Assembly: GCF_019295435.1 (NCBI RefSeq)
Contig: NZ_WEKL01000020.1
Span: 27,528-91,527 of the forward strand
Length of the DNA stretch: 64,000 nucleotides
Reading direction: 5' to 3'
From: Aquimarina litoralis
GTDB lineage: Bacteria > Bacteroidota > Bacteroidia > Flavobacteriales > Flavobacteriaceae
The translations under genes were made by a program, and so were the position numbers. The notes under the pieces were generated by a model, which made no database searches, was not told the origin of the DNA, and worked only from the letters and a program-made list of their open reading frames with translations. The stretch's first letter is position 1; each line of letters starts with the position of its first letter. Below are positions 1-10,122 of the stretch, piece after piece.

Positions 1-1
1 A

Positions 2-712
2 GATGGGAAACCACGATTTTTTACCGTGGAAAATAGTATGGGAAAGGTACACAGATCAAAAGGAATGCTATCTCCTGCTTCAGATAATCTTAAAAGCGAA
101 CCCGAAATCATCGGTGGCATTGCAGATGCTTTTTTTAAAGGAAATCATCCTGTAGATTGGTTACCATTAAGCGAAGATTATACAGCTATAAGAGCAAAAC
201 TACAAGAGGTGATTGCAGGTTTTACAGGAATAGAAAAAAAATCCAAAGGATCTGGTTTTTATCTACCCAATAATGTTCGTGAATTAGATTTCAGCAAATT
301 ACCAAATGGGAAAGCACAATTTAGTAATTGTTCTGTACCAGATCATCAGTTACAAGAAGATGAATTCTTGATGATGACTATTCGCTCTCATGACCAATTT
401 AATACCACCATCTATGGTATGAATGATCGTTATCGAGGCATTTTTAATGAAAGAAGAGTCGTTTTAATGAATCCTAAAGACATTGAGAAGTTTGATCTAG
501 CTGCTTTAGAAATTGTTGATCTTACTAGCAATTATGACAATGTCATAAGGAAAGCAGAAAATTTTAAGATAATTTCCTATAATATCCCTCAAGGAAATAT
601 TGCTACGTATTTTCCAGAGACTAATATCCTAGTTCCCTATAACCATTACGCAGATAAAAGTAATACGCCCATTAGTAAGTCTGTAGTGGTTAAAATATTG
701 AAGAAAGAATAA
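2..712 (+). CDS. Molybdopterin oxidoreductase, YdeP/FdhF-like (C-terminal part)
   Basis: This is the 3' end of a larger gene. The frame is open to the left edge, so the GTG at 26 is not a real start. The residues resemble the C-terminal molydopterin-dinucleotide-binding region of the YdeP-type 'oxidoreductase alpha (molybdopterin) subunit' family: an MTIRSHDQFNTTIYGMNDRY stretch followed by an RRVVLMNPKDI segment. Members are cytoplasmic molybdenum enzymes related to formate dehydrogenase alpha subunits; the physiological substrate of this subgroup is uncertain. The gene converges on the cytochrome operon that ends at 757, and there is no obvious link between the two. The family call is fairly safe; the reaction is not assigned. 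Confidence 0.8.
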   Translation, partial: DGKPRFFTVENSMGKVHRSKGMLSPASDNLKSEPEIIGGIADAFFKGNHPVDWLPLSEDYTAIRAKLQEVIAGFTGIEKKSKGSGFYLPNNVRELDFSKLPNGKAQFSNCSVPDHQLQEDEFLMMTIRSHDQFNTTIYGMNDRYRGIFNERRVVLMNPKDIEKFDLAALEIVDLTSNYDNVIRKAENFKIISYNIPQGNIATYFPETNILVPYNHYADKSNTPISKSVVVKILKKE

Positions 713-756
713 TCGAGATATGATCTAATTTGTACAGATTAAGTAATACTTCGTTT

Positions 757-2121
757 CTATAAAATTACTTTCTTGTTTATACTATCTTCTTTTTTAATAG
801 AAGTGTTCCACATGTATATTTTTTCTAGTTTTTTAAATTTAGAAAGTTGTTGAATACTTTTATTCGTTATTAAAGAGTTACTATGTAGGTTTAAGCTTTC
901 TAATTGCTCTAAACTAGTTAAATGTTGAATACCTGCATCAGAGATATTATTTTTCTGCAAAGCCAACTTTTGTAACCCTTTAAAACTACCTATTATTTCT
1001 AGATGGGTATCTGTAATTCCTTGGGATGGCAATGACAACCAAACAATATTATTCTTAATTTTTGAGAGTTCTTCCAGAATTTCTTTTACAATTTTCACAT
1101 CAAATTCTTTGCTATTTTTAGGTAACATAGAAACATCATATCGGTTTGTTTCTGATACAATTTCTCTCATATTTACTCCCAGTTGTATCAAGCTTGCCAT
1201 AACTTCTTCTGACACCGGTGAAGCTACACTCATCGTTGACCCAGCAGAATGATCATCGCCTAATTGAAGTTGTTCTGCCAATAATTTTTTAATTTCTTCT
1301 GGTGTATCTACCGTTCCTACTGTTGCTGTAAAATCCGCCTGACCATGATCTATCCAATACTCAATTATTTTTATTTCCTCTTCTGTTAAAGGCGTCTTTC
1401 CTTCTGGCGGCATAAACTCTTTGTCATCTGGATCTAGATGAACTCTTTTAATCAACTCTGACTGCTCACTATTACCAGCAATGAAAGCAACACCACTTTT
1501 TCCTCCTTTTAGAATTGACACCTCATCTACTAACGAAAGTCCTCCTTTTTTCTTAGAATTATTATGACAACTCAAACACTTATTATCCAAAATAGGATGA
1601 ACGACATGAGCAAATAGTTGTGCCTCTTCAATAGAATTTATTTTAGGCACTTCTTTTTTTTCTTTCGTAGTAAAAGGTAAATAGGCTGTTAAATAATCTG
1701 ATCCATGAGTTAGATTACCTCCGTAGTGTCCTGTAATACTTAATAACAAAACAATAAAAGTAAGTGTAGCAATATTCAATCTTACAGATTCTTTAATAAT
1801 GTATTTAATTCGTTTCGTTTTTAACATCCAAGCGAGAATCGCTATCATCGTAGTTGCTATACCAAACCAAAAATGTTTATCCAAAGCTTCACCTTCATAA
1901 TCGCCGCTTAATGACAACATATATCCCAATATACAAGCAATAATAGCACTCATTGCTCCTAGAAATAAGGCTAATGGTATTGCTTCTTTCAATAGCTCTT
2001 TTTTCTTGTATTTTGCTACTATTTCTAGTATAAATGCAAAAAATAGAAACCCAATTGGTAAGTGTACTACTAGTGGATGAAATCTTCCAAAAAACAAAAC
2101 AAGATCAGATGCTTCATTCAT
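757..2121 (-). CDS. DUF2231 membrane protein with planctomycete-type cytochrome c and leucine-rich repeats
   Basis: The protein has 454 residues. The first ~145 hold four hydrophobic helices of the DUF2231 type (RFHPLVVHLPIGFLFF near residues 13-28). A c-type heme site follows (CLSCH, residues 182-186), with a likely axial methionine in FMPPEG near 237: the PSCyt1 pattern. The last ~100 residues are leucine-rich repeats (LQKLALQKNNISDAGIQHL and similar). It is probably an inner-membrane protein with periplasmic heme and LRR domains. It is the last gene of the minus-strand operon starting at 8080, 76 bp after the NHL gene. The fusion suggests an electron-transfer or docking role for the upstream DUF1553/DUF1501 proteins; this is inference. 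Confidence 0.8.
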   Translation of the reverse strand: MNEASDLVLFFGRFHPLVVHLPIGFLFFAFILEIVAKYKKKELLKEAIPLALFLGAMSAIIACILGYMLSLSGDYEGEALDKHFWFGIATTMIAILAWMLKTKRIKYIIKESVRLNIATLTFIVLLLSITGHYGGNLTHGSDYLTAYLPFTTKEKKEVPKINSIEEAQLFAHVVHPILDNKCLSCHNNSKKKGGLSLVDEVSILKGGKSGVAFIAGNSEQSELIKRVHLDPDDKEFMPPEGKTPLTEEEIKIIEYWIDHGQADFTATVGTVDTPEEIKKLLAEQLQLGDDHSAGSTMSVASPVSEEVMASLIQLGVNMREIVSETNRYDVSMLPKNSKEFDVKIVKEILEELSKIKNNIVWLSLPSQGITDTHLEIIGSFKGLQKLALQKNNISDAGIQHLTSLEQLESLNLHSNSLITNKSIQQLSKFKKLEKIYMWNTSIKKEDSINKKVIL

Positions 2122-2197
2122 GAATATTCTTATATATTTTTATTACAATAGCTCTCAAACTCCAACTTCATAGTTTGAGAATGTTATTTTACTTTTC

Positions 2198-3316
2198 TTA
2201 TATTCTTTCTAATTTTAATGGAGGCGTTCCATTTGCATTCCATTGACAGATATATAGATTCTTATCCTCATCAATACACACATCATGACCATGCAAAATT
2301 GGCTTATGCTCAAGTTGATATGATTTTTGTAATTCTCCATTCACATATGAAGGTTTTGTTCCTCCAGGATTAGATACAACTTTATCGTCTTCTAAAATCG
2401 TTACAAAACCTGTATGATCTTGCCAGGTAGTCCGTCCGACTTCAGGTTGAGACCAACAAACACCTGCATATAAATTTTGATCATCGAAAACAGGTCTACA
2501 GACTTGCATATTTGGTAAATGCAATGTTTTTACATATTTCCCTTCTAACGTGAACCATTTAAAACATTCTTCATTTCTAGATGTACATACTACTAATGGG
2601 TTTGATTTATCACGATAATCGATAGCCACTCCATGGGCATTATCTAATCTATAATTGGGATCCTCATTTTGTTTGCCGCCCCAATGTCTTATATACTTCC
2701 CAGTAGCATCGTATTGAATGATATAATCCATTCCGTATCCATCTGCTACATAAATATCTCCGTTAGGTGCTACGGCAGTTTCTGTAGGACAGAAATGGTC
2801 TCCAGCTTTGTAAATTCCAATCGTTTGAGGATGCCCAATATCAAAAATTACTTTCCCATCGGTGGTAGTTTTTGTAACTCTCCCGTTATGATGTATCCAT
2901 TTCCCATTTTTATCCAAAAACCATCCAGAATCTGTGAGAAACAACACATCTTCTCCTCCTTCATCAAACAACGTAAGACCGTGTCCTCCAGGATATGCAG
3001 TACCCCAATAATCCAAAAGTTTCCCCGATTTATCAAAGATCAAAATATTATTATCCGTATGATCTCCCATCATTATTAATCTGCCTTTGCTATCCATTTG
3101 CATTTCATGACAGTTAAGAATAGGATTTCTAACAGTACTGATATCTACCCAATCTCTTATAATTTTGTATTGATAATCTCCGTGACCTATAATCTCGTTC
3201 ATTTTTGAAGTATTTTTTTTTATAATATGAAATCCAAAAGTGGGAGCAGTTATTGCACCAGCACTTAATAAGGCTGTGCCTTTAATAAATTTTCGTCTTG
3301 AATTTTCTTTATTCAT
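2198..3316 (-). CDS. Tat-exported NHL/six-bladed propeller protein
   Basis: The protein has 372 residues. The N-terminus has a twin-arginine motif (SRRKFIKG, residues 6-13) and a hydrophobic stretch, so export by Tat is likely. The rest is a beta-propeller with NHL-type repeats (for example AVAPNGDIYVADGYG and HGVAIDYRDKSNPLVV), similar to peptidyl-alpha-hydroxyglycine lyase-like propellers. No catalytic residue can be assigned. It is the third gene of the operon, 11 bp after the DUF1501 gene and 76 bp before the DUF2231 gene. Such propellers often sit beside DUF1501/DUF1553 genes in Planctomycetes and marine Bacteroidota. Function unknown. Confidence 0.75.
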   Translation of the reverse strand: MNKENSRRKFIKGTALLSAGAITAPTFGFHIIKKNTSKMNEIIGHGDYQYKIIRDWVDISTVRNPILNCHEMQMDSKGRLIMMGDHTDNNILIFDKSGKLLDYWGTAYPGGHGLTLFDEGGEDVLFLTDSGWFLDKNGKWIHHNGRVTKTTTDGKVIFDIGHPQTIGIYKAGDHFCPTETAVAPNGDIYVADGYGMDYIIQYDATGKYIRHWGGKQNEDPNYRLDNAHGVAIDYRDKSNPLVVCTSRNEECFKWFTLEGKYVKTLHLPNMQVCRPVFDDQNLYAGVCWSQPEVGRTTWQDHTGFVTILEDDKVVSNPGGTKPSYVNGELQKSYQLEHKPILHGHDVCIDEDKNLYICQWNANGTPPLKLERI

Positions 3317-3327
3317 AGGAAGAAAAA

Positions 3328-4833
3328 TTAGCTTAGTATATCTTTTACAATATGTCCATGTACATCTGTTAATCTGAATCTTCTTCCTTGATGTTTATAG
3401 GTTAATCGTTCATGATCAATCCCAAAAAGATGAAGTAATGTAGCCTGAAAATCGTGTGTATGTACTGGATCTTTAATTACATTATAACTAAAATCATCAG
3501 TCTCTCCATAGGTAATTCCAGGTTTTACACCTGCTCCTGCCATAAACATCGTGAATGCTTTAGGATGATGATCACGCCCATAATCTGTAGCCGTTAATTT
3601 TCCTTGTGAGTATACCGTTCGTCCAAATTCTCCTCCCCAAATCAACAAAGTATCTTCAAACATACCTCGTTGTTTTAAATCCTTAATCAAAGCAGCATTT
3701 GCTTGATCTGTTTTTCGGGCATTTCCTAACACTCCTTTTGGGCATCCGATATGCTGATCCCAACCTTGATGATATAACTGCACAAATTTGACTCCTTTTT
3801 CCAGCAATTTTCTTCCTAAAAGGCAATTTGCAGCATACGTACCTGGATCTCGACTATCTTTTCCATACATATCGAAAATATACTCGGGTTCATCACTCAT
3901 ATCAGTTACTTCAGGTATCGATGTTTGCATACGAAAAGCCATCTCGTATTGGGACATTCGGGCATTAATTTCGGGATCTCCATAAAAACTGTTTTGTACA
4001 TCATTCAATTTCCCTAGATAATCTAACATATTTCTTCTATTATGCCCATCATAGTTTTCAGGATCTGTGAGATATAATACAGGATCTTTTCCGCTTCTAA
4101 ATTGTACTCCTTGATGTTCCGTAGGCAAGAAACCATTTCCCCAAAGTCGAGCATATAAAGGTTGTCCTCCTCCATTTTTAGAGATTAACGTAATAAATGT
4201 GGGTAAGTTTTCATTATCAGAACCTAAACCATAACTAATCCACGAACCTATAGAAGGTCTTCCTGGCTGCTGACTACCAGTTTGAAAAAAGGTAATTGCT
4301 GGATCATGATTAATAGCATCAGTTTGCATCGATTTTATAAAACAGATATCATCTACTACTTCCGACAAATAAGGCATAGCACTACTCACCCAAGCTCTAG
4401 ATTCTCCGTATTGTTTAAAATCGATAATGGATGGAGCAATAGGTAAAGAGGTTTGATCAGCACTCATACCTGTAAGACGTTGTCCTTTTCTTACGGAATC
4501 TGGTAATTCCTGACCGAATAGATCCTTTAGCTTCGGTTTATAATCAAAAAGTTCAATTTGTGAAGGCCCGCCACTCTGAAACAAATAGATAGCTCTTTTT
4601 GCTTTAGGAACATGATGTGGTAATCCTAGATCATTTCTACTAAACATTCCTAAATCAGGCTGAACGTTATTTTTAACAGCACTCCAGGCTTTATCTGTAT
4701 TTAGTAGAGAACCCAAGGCCAAAGCTCCAAAACCTAATGATGTTTTGGTTAGAAAAGCTCTTCTGTCCATCATTTTTTCTACCTGCTGTAGATCCTTGTT
4801 ATTTGATCGTAATGTATCGTGGTGATTGCACAT
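3328..4833 (-). CDS. DUF1501 protein, Tat-exported, sulfatase-like fold
   Basis: The protein has 501 residues. It begins MCNHHDTLR, as DUF1501 proteins typically do, followed by a Tat signal (DRRAFLTK, then a hydrophobic run ending near SAV). Conserved family segments include QSGGPSQIELFDYKP, LYHQGWDQH, LIWGGEFGRT and DYGRDHHP. DUF1501 is related to the alkaline phosphatase/sulfatase superfamily, but its activity is not established. The gene lies 7 bp after the DUF1553 gene; this pairing is standard for the families and implies a shared function. Length is normal for the family and no damage is visible. Confidence 0.85.
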   Translation of the reverse strand: MCNHHDTLRSNNKDLQQVEKMMDRRAFLTKTSLGFGALALGSLLNTDKAWSAVKNNVQPDLGMFSRNDLGLPHHVPKAKRAIYLFQSGGPSQIELFDYKPKLKDLFGQELPDSVRKGQRLTGMSADQTSLPIAPSIIDFKQYGESRAWVSSAMPYLSEVVDDICFIKSMQTDAINHDPAITFFQTGSQQPGRPSIGSWISYGLGSDNENLPTFITLISKNGGGQPLYARLWGNGFLPTEHQGVQFRSGKDPVLYLTDPENYDGHNRRNMLDYLGKLNDVQNSFYGDPEINARMSQYEMAFRMQTSIPEVTDMSDEPEYIFDMYGKDSRDPGTYAANCLLGRKLLEKGVKFVQLYHQGWDQHIGCPKGVLGNARKTDQANAALIKDLKQRGMFEDTLLIWGGEFGRTVYSQGKLTATDYGRDHHPKAFTMFMAGAGVKPGITYGETDDFSYNVIKDPVHTHDFQATLLHLFGIDHERLTYKHQGRRFRLTDVHGHIVKDILS

Positions 4834-4840
4834 AATCGTA

Positions 4841-7800
4841 TTATCTTTTGGTTATAGTGGCATCAGAATTCATAATGGTACTGGCAACTATTGCATTTGC
4901 TGCTATCATCGATAAGTTATCATCTGGATTAAAAGCAAAATCTCCTGATGCCAACCAGCCTTTCGCTTTTGAAATATCACCATTGAACCTATTATATTCT
5001 TCCTGTTGAAGAGTAACTAATAACTGTAACTCTTTTTGAGATATTTGTCTTCCTGTTAATCGGATATAGATATCTTTAATACCTTCTTCTATAGAGGTAA
5101 AAGCTGTCATATTTTTACCCATTACTTTAGAAGCTTCAATGTATGTAGGATCATTTAGTAACACTAAAGCTTGCAAAGGAGTATTTGTTTCTTGTCTTCG
5201 AGTCATACATATTTCTCTGGTCGAAGCATCAAACGTTGCAATCGTTGGATTTGGGGCTGTCCTTTTCCAAATAGTGTATAAACTTCTTCTGTATAACTTA
5301 TCTCCAGTATCTCTTTTGTAGGGTAAGTGTGTCATCTTCCAAAGTCCTTTTGGTTGATACGGTTTTACACTTTCGCCTCCTATTTTAGCATTTAACAATC
5401 CACTTGCTACTAATGCATTGTCACGAAGCATTTCACCTGATAACCGTTTAGAGGGTCCTCTGGCCAATAATGAATTATCAGGATCCATATCTCTTAATTC
5501 GTCAGAAACATTCGAGTCTTGTTGATACGTCTGAGACATCACAATCTGTTTATTTAATGCTTTTAGATCCCATCCAGACTCCATAAAATTAGTAGCTAAC
5601 CAATCTAATAATTCAGGATGCGTTGGTAAGCTCCCTTGATTACCAAAATCTTCAGAGGTTTCTACAATTCCTTTTCCAAAGAAATTCTGCCAATATCTAT
5701 TTACCACAACTCTTGCTGTTAATGGATGCTTGGAGTCTGTTAGCCACTTAGCTAATCCTAATCTATTTTTTGGTAAATCTTCTGACATTGCGGGCAAACT
5801 GCTTGGTGTATTTGAGAAAACTTCTTCTCCATGGACATCATATTGCCCTCTTTCTAATAAATATGTTTTCCTGAGTCCTGGAGAATCTTTCATTACCATT
5901 ATCTCTTTAATATTATCTGCACTATCTGCTTGTATGGTTCGAATCTCTTGAAGAGACGAAATTGCTTCTCTAGCAGGAATTGATTTTACGGACAAATAAT
6001 AGTCGGTAAGCAGTTTTTTATCAGTATCTGAGAGTTCCTTGGATGTTTTTGAAATTAGAGGTTTTAAAAGCTTAGTATCAGAAAGTTTTAAAACTTCCAA
6101 AGGAGTTAGCTCTTTGGTAAATACTTTTAAGTCATCTACGATTGCTCCTGCAATTCCTTTACCACGCCATCTAGCTCCAATTTGTAAACCAGGTTCTATG
6201 GGTTCTGGATAGATATAATCTTTTAAATCATGGAATATAATATCTTTATATAAGTTGTCGATTTCTATATTAGTTTGCATATGCTCTCCGTTCATATACA
6301 ACTTTAATCCGCTAGCTTTGCTAGATCCATCATAGGTCATTGTTAGTTGAATCCACTGATCTCTTGGCACTTCTTTAATCGTTCTCTCAACGATAGCGTT
6401 ATCTGGCCAAACGTGTGCTAATAACAACTCAAAAGTGTTATCTTTTGTAATCGACAGATGATATCCACGATAACTATGCAATCTTGTCCCTTGTGCTTTA
6501 TGAAAAATAACTCCTTCTTTTAGATCCTTTGGAATAAAAACACGTATCCCAATACTAAAGTTCTCACTTCTCTGAAACACTCCTACTTTATCTAAATCTA
6601 ACCATGCATCACCATCAAACTGAAGTCCCTTCCCTTTGTATCCTTCTTTTAGAACAATTTTTTGATTTCCAGCAAACTGGGTTTTCATTTCTCCTTTATC
6701 TCGATAATTTAAATTGTTTCGTAAAGAAGAGTTCTCAAAGTCATAATATGCTACCAGATGTTTAGAATCTGTAAATGAATCTTTTTGATACTTTTCATTA
6801 GCAATCCACTGATCTGCTTCTTCCTTTTCACTATATACAACTTCTTTTATTTTATTTTGAGAGTTTTTTACAAGATCATCGATGTACGCCATCATTTGCT
6901 CTTCTTCTTTAGTAGGAAGTAACATCGTAGGAACAGGCATTGACCAATCCCATGGAATTTGACCAGATTCATTTACCTGATTAAAAAAACTGAATAATTC
7001 AAAGTAGTTTTTTTGAGAAATCGGATCGTATTTATGATCATGACATTTAGCGCAGGCTACGGTTAATCCCATGATGCCTTGTCCTACCACATTGGTTCTA
7101 TCCGAGACATACTCTACTCTAAATTCTTCATCTATAATACCACCTTCCAAATTCTGGGGATGCAACCTGTTAAAACCAGTAGCCAAGATTTGGTCTTTTG
7201 TTGGGTTTTCTAATAAATCACCTGCTAACTGCCAAGTAATGAATTGATCATAAGGCATATTTTCATTAAAAGAGTTAATTACCCAATCTCTCCAAGGACT
7301 CATATCTCTATAGCGATCTACAAAATATCCGTGTGTATCTGCATATCTTGCCAAATCTAACCAATCGATTGCCATCTTTTCTCCATAATGTTCTGAAGCC
7401 AGAAGCCTATCAACTTGTTTTTCATATGCATCGGGACTTTTATCATTCAAAAAATCAAACAATTCTTCTTTGGTTGGTGGTAGACCAGTAAGGTCTAAGG
7501 AGACTCTTCTTAACAATAATTCCTTATTAGCTCTTTTTGCCAAATTCAAATTGTTTTCTGATAGTTTTTTGATTACAAAATTGTCAATCGGATTTTTCTC
7601 TGAGGAGTTTGTTTCTATCTCAGGTATCTTTGGTTTACTTGGAGAAATAAAAGCCCAATGATCTTTATATTCTGCACCTTCTTCTATCCATCTAATCAAA
7701 ATTGCTTTTTCTTCAGGAGAGAGTTTCAAATAAGATTCTGGAGTGGGCATAACCAGTTTAGGATCTTCGGACAAAATTCTATGAAAAACTTCTGATTTTT

Positions 7801-8080
7801 TCAAATTCCCAGGATCTATAGCGAACTTTCCTGGTGATTCTGGCAATTCCAAAAAAGCAGTCTCTTCTGAATGCAATTGTAAGCCAGCAGAGATTTTTGC
7901 TTTATCAGGACCATGACAAGCAAAACATTTATCTGAAAGAATTGGTTTTACATGTGTATTGTAATCTATAGTTTTAGGAAGTTTCTCATATGCGTCAGCT
8001 ACTTTCTCTGGCAATGAGGGCTTACAACCTTTACAGATATTCAAAAGAACCAATATTATTAAAAAAGAACCTTTTTTCAT
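4841..8080 (-). CDS. Planctomycete-type cytochrome: PSCyt1 - DUF1549 - LamG-like - DUF1553
   Basis: The protein has 1079 residues with a hydrophobic N-terminal export segment (cysteines at 16 and 19; a lipoprotein is possible but the lipobox is not canonical). It carries a PSCyt1 heme motif CFACH at residues 52-56, a DUF1549 (PSCyt2) region from about 160 to 370 with a second CAKCH motif, a LamG/concanavalin-like insert around 460-660, and DUF1553 (PSD1) to the C-terminus (RVVVNRYWQNFFGKGIVET, RREICMTRR-like segment, NTPLQALVLLNDP). It heads the four-gene operon. Its promoter carries the six-member galactan box (8154-8169), so it is probably co-induced with susC. Biochemical role unknown; a periplasmic redox activity is suggested by the two heme sites. 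Confidence 0.88.
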   Translation of the reverse strand: MKKGSFLIILVLLNICKGCKPSLPEKVADAYEKLPKTIDYNTHVKPILSDKCFACHGPDKAKISAGLQLHSEETAFLELPESPGKFAIDPGNLKKSEVFHRILSEDPKLVMPTPESYLKLSPEEKAILIRWIEEGAEYKDHWAFISPSKPKIPEIETNSSEKNPIDNFVIKKLSENNLNLAKRANKELLLRRVSLDLTGLPPTKEELFDFLNDKSPDAYEKQVDRLLASEHYGEKMAIDWLDLARYADTHGYFVDRYRDMSPWRDWVINSFNENMPYDQFITWQLAGDLLENPTKDQILATGFNRLHPQNLEGGIIDEEFRVEYVSDRTNVVGQGIMGLTVACAKCHDHKYDPISQKNYFELFSFFNQVNESGQIPWDWSMPVPTMLLPTKEEEQMMAYIDDLVKNSQNKIKEVVYSEKEEADQWIANEKYQKDSFTDSKHLVAYYDFENSSLRNNLNYRDKGEMKTQFAGNQKIVLKEGYKGKGLQFDGDAWLDLDKVGVFQRSENFSIGIRVFIPKDLKEGVIFHKAQGTRLHSYRGYHLSITKDNTFELLLAHVWPDNAIVERTIKEVPRDQWIQLTMTYDGSSKASGLKLYMNGEHMQTNIEIDNLYKDIIFHDLKDYIYPEPIEPGLQIGARWRGKGIAGAIVDDLKVFTKELTPLEVLKLSDTKLLKPLISKTSKELSDTDKKLLTDYYLSVKSIPAREAISSLQEIRTIQADSADNIKEIMVMKDSPGLRKTYLLERGQYDVHGEEVFSNTPSSLPAMSEDLPKNRLGLAKWLTDSKHPLTARVVVNRYWQNFFGKGIVETSEDFGNQGSLPTHPELLDWLATNFMESGWDLKALNKQIVMSQTYQQDSNVSDELRDMDPDNSLLARGPSKRLSGEMLRDNALVASGLLNAKIGGESVKPYQPKGLWKMTHLPYKRDTGDKLYRRSLYTIWKRTAPNPTIATFDASTREICMTRRQETNTPLQALVLLNDPTYIEASKVMGKNMTAFTSIEEGIKDIYIRLTGRQISQKELQLLVTLQQEEYNRFNGDISKAKGWLASGDFAFNPDDNLSMIAANAIVASTIMNSDATITKR

Positions 8081-8112
8081 TTTTTATTAATTATTCAATA
8101 ATATTATCGAAT

Positions 8113-8169
8113 CAAAACTACTATATCATCAATTCCAACTTTACAATATCAACTGAACGAAAACTATAC
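8113..8169 (-). promoter_or_regulatory. Galactan-regulon box and -7 element of the cytochrome operon
   Basis: On the minus strand the box reads GTATAGTTTTCGTTCA (8169 to 8154). Exactly 33 bp later comes TAGTTTTG (8120 to 8113), a perfect match to the Bacteroidota -7 consensus TAnnTTTG. The start codon at 8080 follows after a short leader. The rest of the 406-bp divergent region 8081-8486 holds the second box (8381-8396) and no other feature I can support. Confidence 0.65.
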
Positions 8170-8380
8170 AATCACTGTTTTAAAACTAAACCGCTATGTA
8201 TAAATCAGTGAAAATCTCATCAATTTGTAAGAAAAATCGAATGAGACAAGATTTTTATAGAATCTAGTTTTTGATCAGTGATTTTTACCCAGAAGTATTG
8301 AAAAACAAAACAAAAGGCCTTTATTACCAAGAAGAAAATGTGAAGAATTATTTATTGACAATCCTACACATTTTCTTCTT

Positions 8381-8436
8381 GTTTAGTTTTTGTCCAGTCT
8401 ATTTTTTTAAACAAACTAGAGAACTTTGTACTTTTC
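8381..8436 (+). promoter_or_regulatory. Galactan-regulon box and probable -7 element of the PhoD-like gene
   Basis: The box GTTTAGTTTTTGTCCA (8381-8396) is followed after 32 bp by TACTTTTC (8429-8436), 7 of 8 positions matching TAnnTTTG. The other five copies have 33 bp here. The ATG at 8487 lies about 50 bp downstream, which supports that start over the longer upstream frame, because the upstream ATG at 8271 would place the promoter inside the coding sequence. Confidence 0.6.
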
Positions 8437-8486
8437 AATTTCTAACAAATAACACAACCACAACTGTTATATTCATATTTCCGTAC

Positions 8487-10112
8487 ATGAAAAAAGCCTG
8501 CTACTTCCTTATTTTATCTATTTTGCTTCTAGGATGTTTAAATAAAAAATCACAAAAAGAAAAAGTATCCGACCCTACATATATAGAATCACCATTTACA
8601 GGTATCGATACCATCGCAACAAATGATTGGTGGAACAGAAAAGCAAATACCATTATTGACGTAAAAGTTCCGCGAAAAGAAGTTATTGCATTTGGAATTT
8701 ATACCGTTAGTAATGAAACTCTTAAATTAACAGCACAGTTATTTCCATTGTATCCGGATGAAACTAGAGAAGTTCGTTTAGAAATCAAGAAAAATGAAGA
8801 ATGGATGGAAATCCAGAAACAAACAGTAAACGAACTTGGATGGTCAGCTACTTTTAGAATCAACAATTGGAACTATAAAGAGAATATATCTTATCGGATT
8901 TTACATAGTACTGAAGCAACGTATGAAGGTATCATTAGAAAAAATCCTACTGACAAAGATGAGATCACATTAGCTGCTCTTTCTTGTAATAGTAACAAAG
9001 ATAGAGGTGATAGAGATCATTATATCCGAAACATAAATTTTCAGGATCCTGATTTAGTCTTTTTTGCTGGGGATCAATCGTATGATCATCAGGAGCATAC
9101 TGCTGCTTGGTTGAAATTTGGATTACAGTTTAGAGAGGTTTTTAGAACCAGACCTTGTATTACCATACCTGATGATCATGATATAGGACAAGGGAATTTA
9201 TGGGGTGAATACGGTAAAAAAGCTTCTACTATGGCCGGAGATGATGGTGGTTATTTTTACCATCCTGAATATGTAAAAATGGTAGAAAGATGTCAAACCT
9301 CACATCTTCCAGATCCTTATGATCCAACTCCAATACAACAAAATATAGGTGTCTATTACACCAATTTGATTTGGGGAGGTGTTGACTTTGCTATTATTGA
9401 GGATAGAAAATTCAAATCAGGTCCTAAAGGAAAAATTCCACAAATTGGACCAAGACCTGATCATATCAGAGATCCTAATTACAATCCTGATACAGTTGAT
9501 CTAGATGGATTAGAGCTATTAGGCGACCGACAACTTAAATTCTTAGAATCCTGGGGAAGCGATCAAAAGACAACTACTTTTAAAGTAGTCTTATCGCAAA
9601 CCGGATTTTGTGGAGGAGCACATTTACATGGTTCTATGGATAATAGATTACATGCTGATATGGATTCTAACGGATGGCCTCGGAAAGGCAGGAATAGAGC
9701 TTTACAGGCTATAAAAAACGCAAATGCAATTCATATTGCTGGAGATCAACACTTAGCAACCGTAATAAAACATGGAATTGAATCATATGACGATGGTCCT
9801 TGGGCCTTTGTGGTTCCTGCCATTGTAAATAATTTTTATAGCAGATGGTGGTGGCCAGAAGATGCAGAACCAGCAACCTCTTCAGATCAGCTTCCTTGGA
9901 TAGGTGAATATCAAGATGGTTTTCATAATAAAATCACCATGCATGCATATGCCAATCCCGATAGCCCATCTAATGGAGCAGGTTATGGTATGATACGATT
10001 TCAAAAAAATCAAAAAACAGTAACTTTTGAGTGCTGGCCTAGACATGAAGATGTAAGTAAAAAAGAGGCAAAACAATTTATAGGCTGGCCAATAACTATC
10101 GAAATAAATTAA
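8487..10112 (+). CDS. PhoD-like metallophosphoesterase, lipoprotein
   Basis: The frame is open from 8271, but the start at 8487 gives a clean lipoprotein signal (MKKACYFLILSILLLGC, cysteine 17) and lies just after the promoter at 8381-8436, so I use 541 residues. An N-terminal Fn3-like region is followed by the metallophosphatase domain with GDQSYDH near 195, PDDHDIGQGN near 228 and AGDQHLA further on; these are the metal-binding segments of the PhoD/alkaline phosphatase D superfamily. It should act as a surface or periplasmic phosphomono- or diesterase; substrate unknown. It is transcribed divergently from the cytochrome operon and carries the same regulatory box as susC, pointing to a role during galactan growth. 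Confidence 0.8.
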   Translation: MKKACYFLILSILLLGCLNKKSQKEKVSDPTYIESPFTGIDTIATNDWWNRKANTIIDVKVPRKEVIAFGIYTVSNETLKLTAQLFPLYPDETREVRLEIKKNEEWMEIQKQTVNELGWSATFRINNWNYKENISYRILHSTEATYEGIIRKNPTDKDEITLAALSCNSNKDRGDRDHYIRNINFQDPDLVFFAGDQSYDHQEHTAAWLKFGLQFREVFRTRPCITIPDDHDIGQGNLWGEYGKKASTMAGDDGGYFYHPEYVKMVERCQTSHLPDPYDPTPIQQNIGVYYTNLIWGGVDFAIIEDRKFKSGPKGKIPQIGPRPDHIRDPNYNPDTVDLDGLELLGDRQLKFLESWGSDQKTTTFKVVLSQTGFCGGAHLHGSMDNRLHADMDSNGWPRKGRNRALQAIKNANAIHIAGDQHLATVIKHGIESYDDGPWAFVVPAIVNNFYSRWWWPEDAEPATSSDQLPWIGEYQDGFHNKITMHAYANPDSPSNGAGYGMIRFQKNQKTVTFECWPRHEDVSKKEAKQFIGWPITIEIN

Positions 10113-10122
10113 TATTTATTTT

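Noticed and set aside
8271..8486. N-terminal extension of the PhoD-like gene
   Set aside because: The box and -7 element lie inside it, and the lipoprotein signal begins only at 8487.
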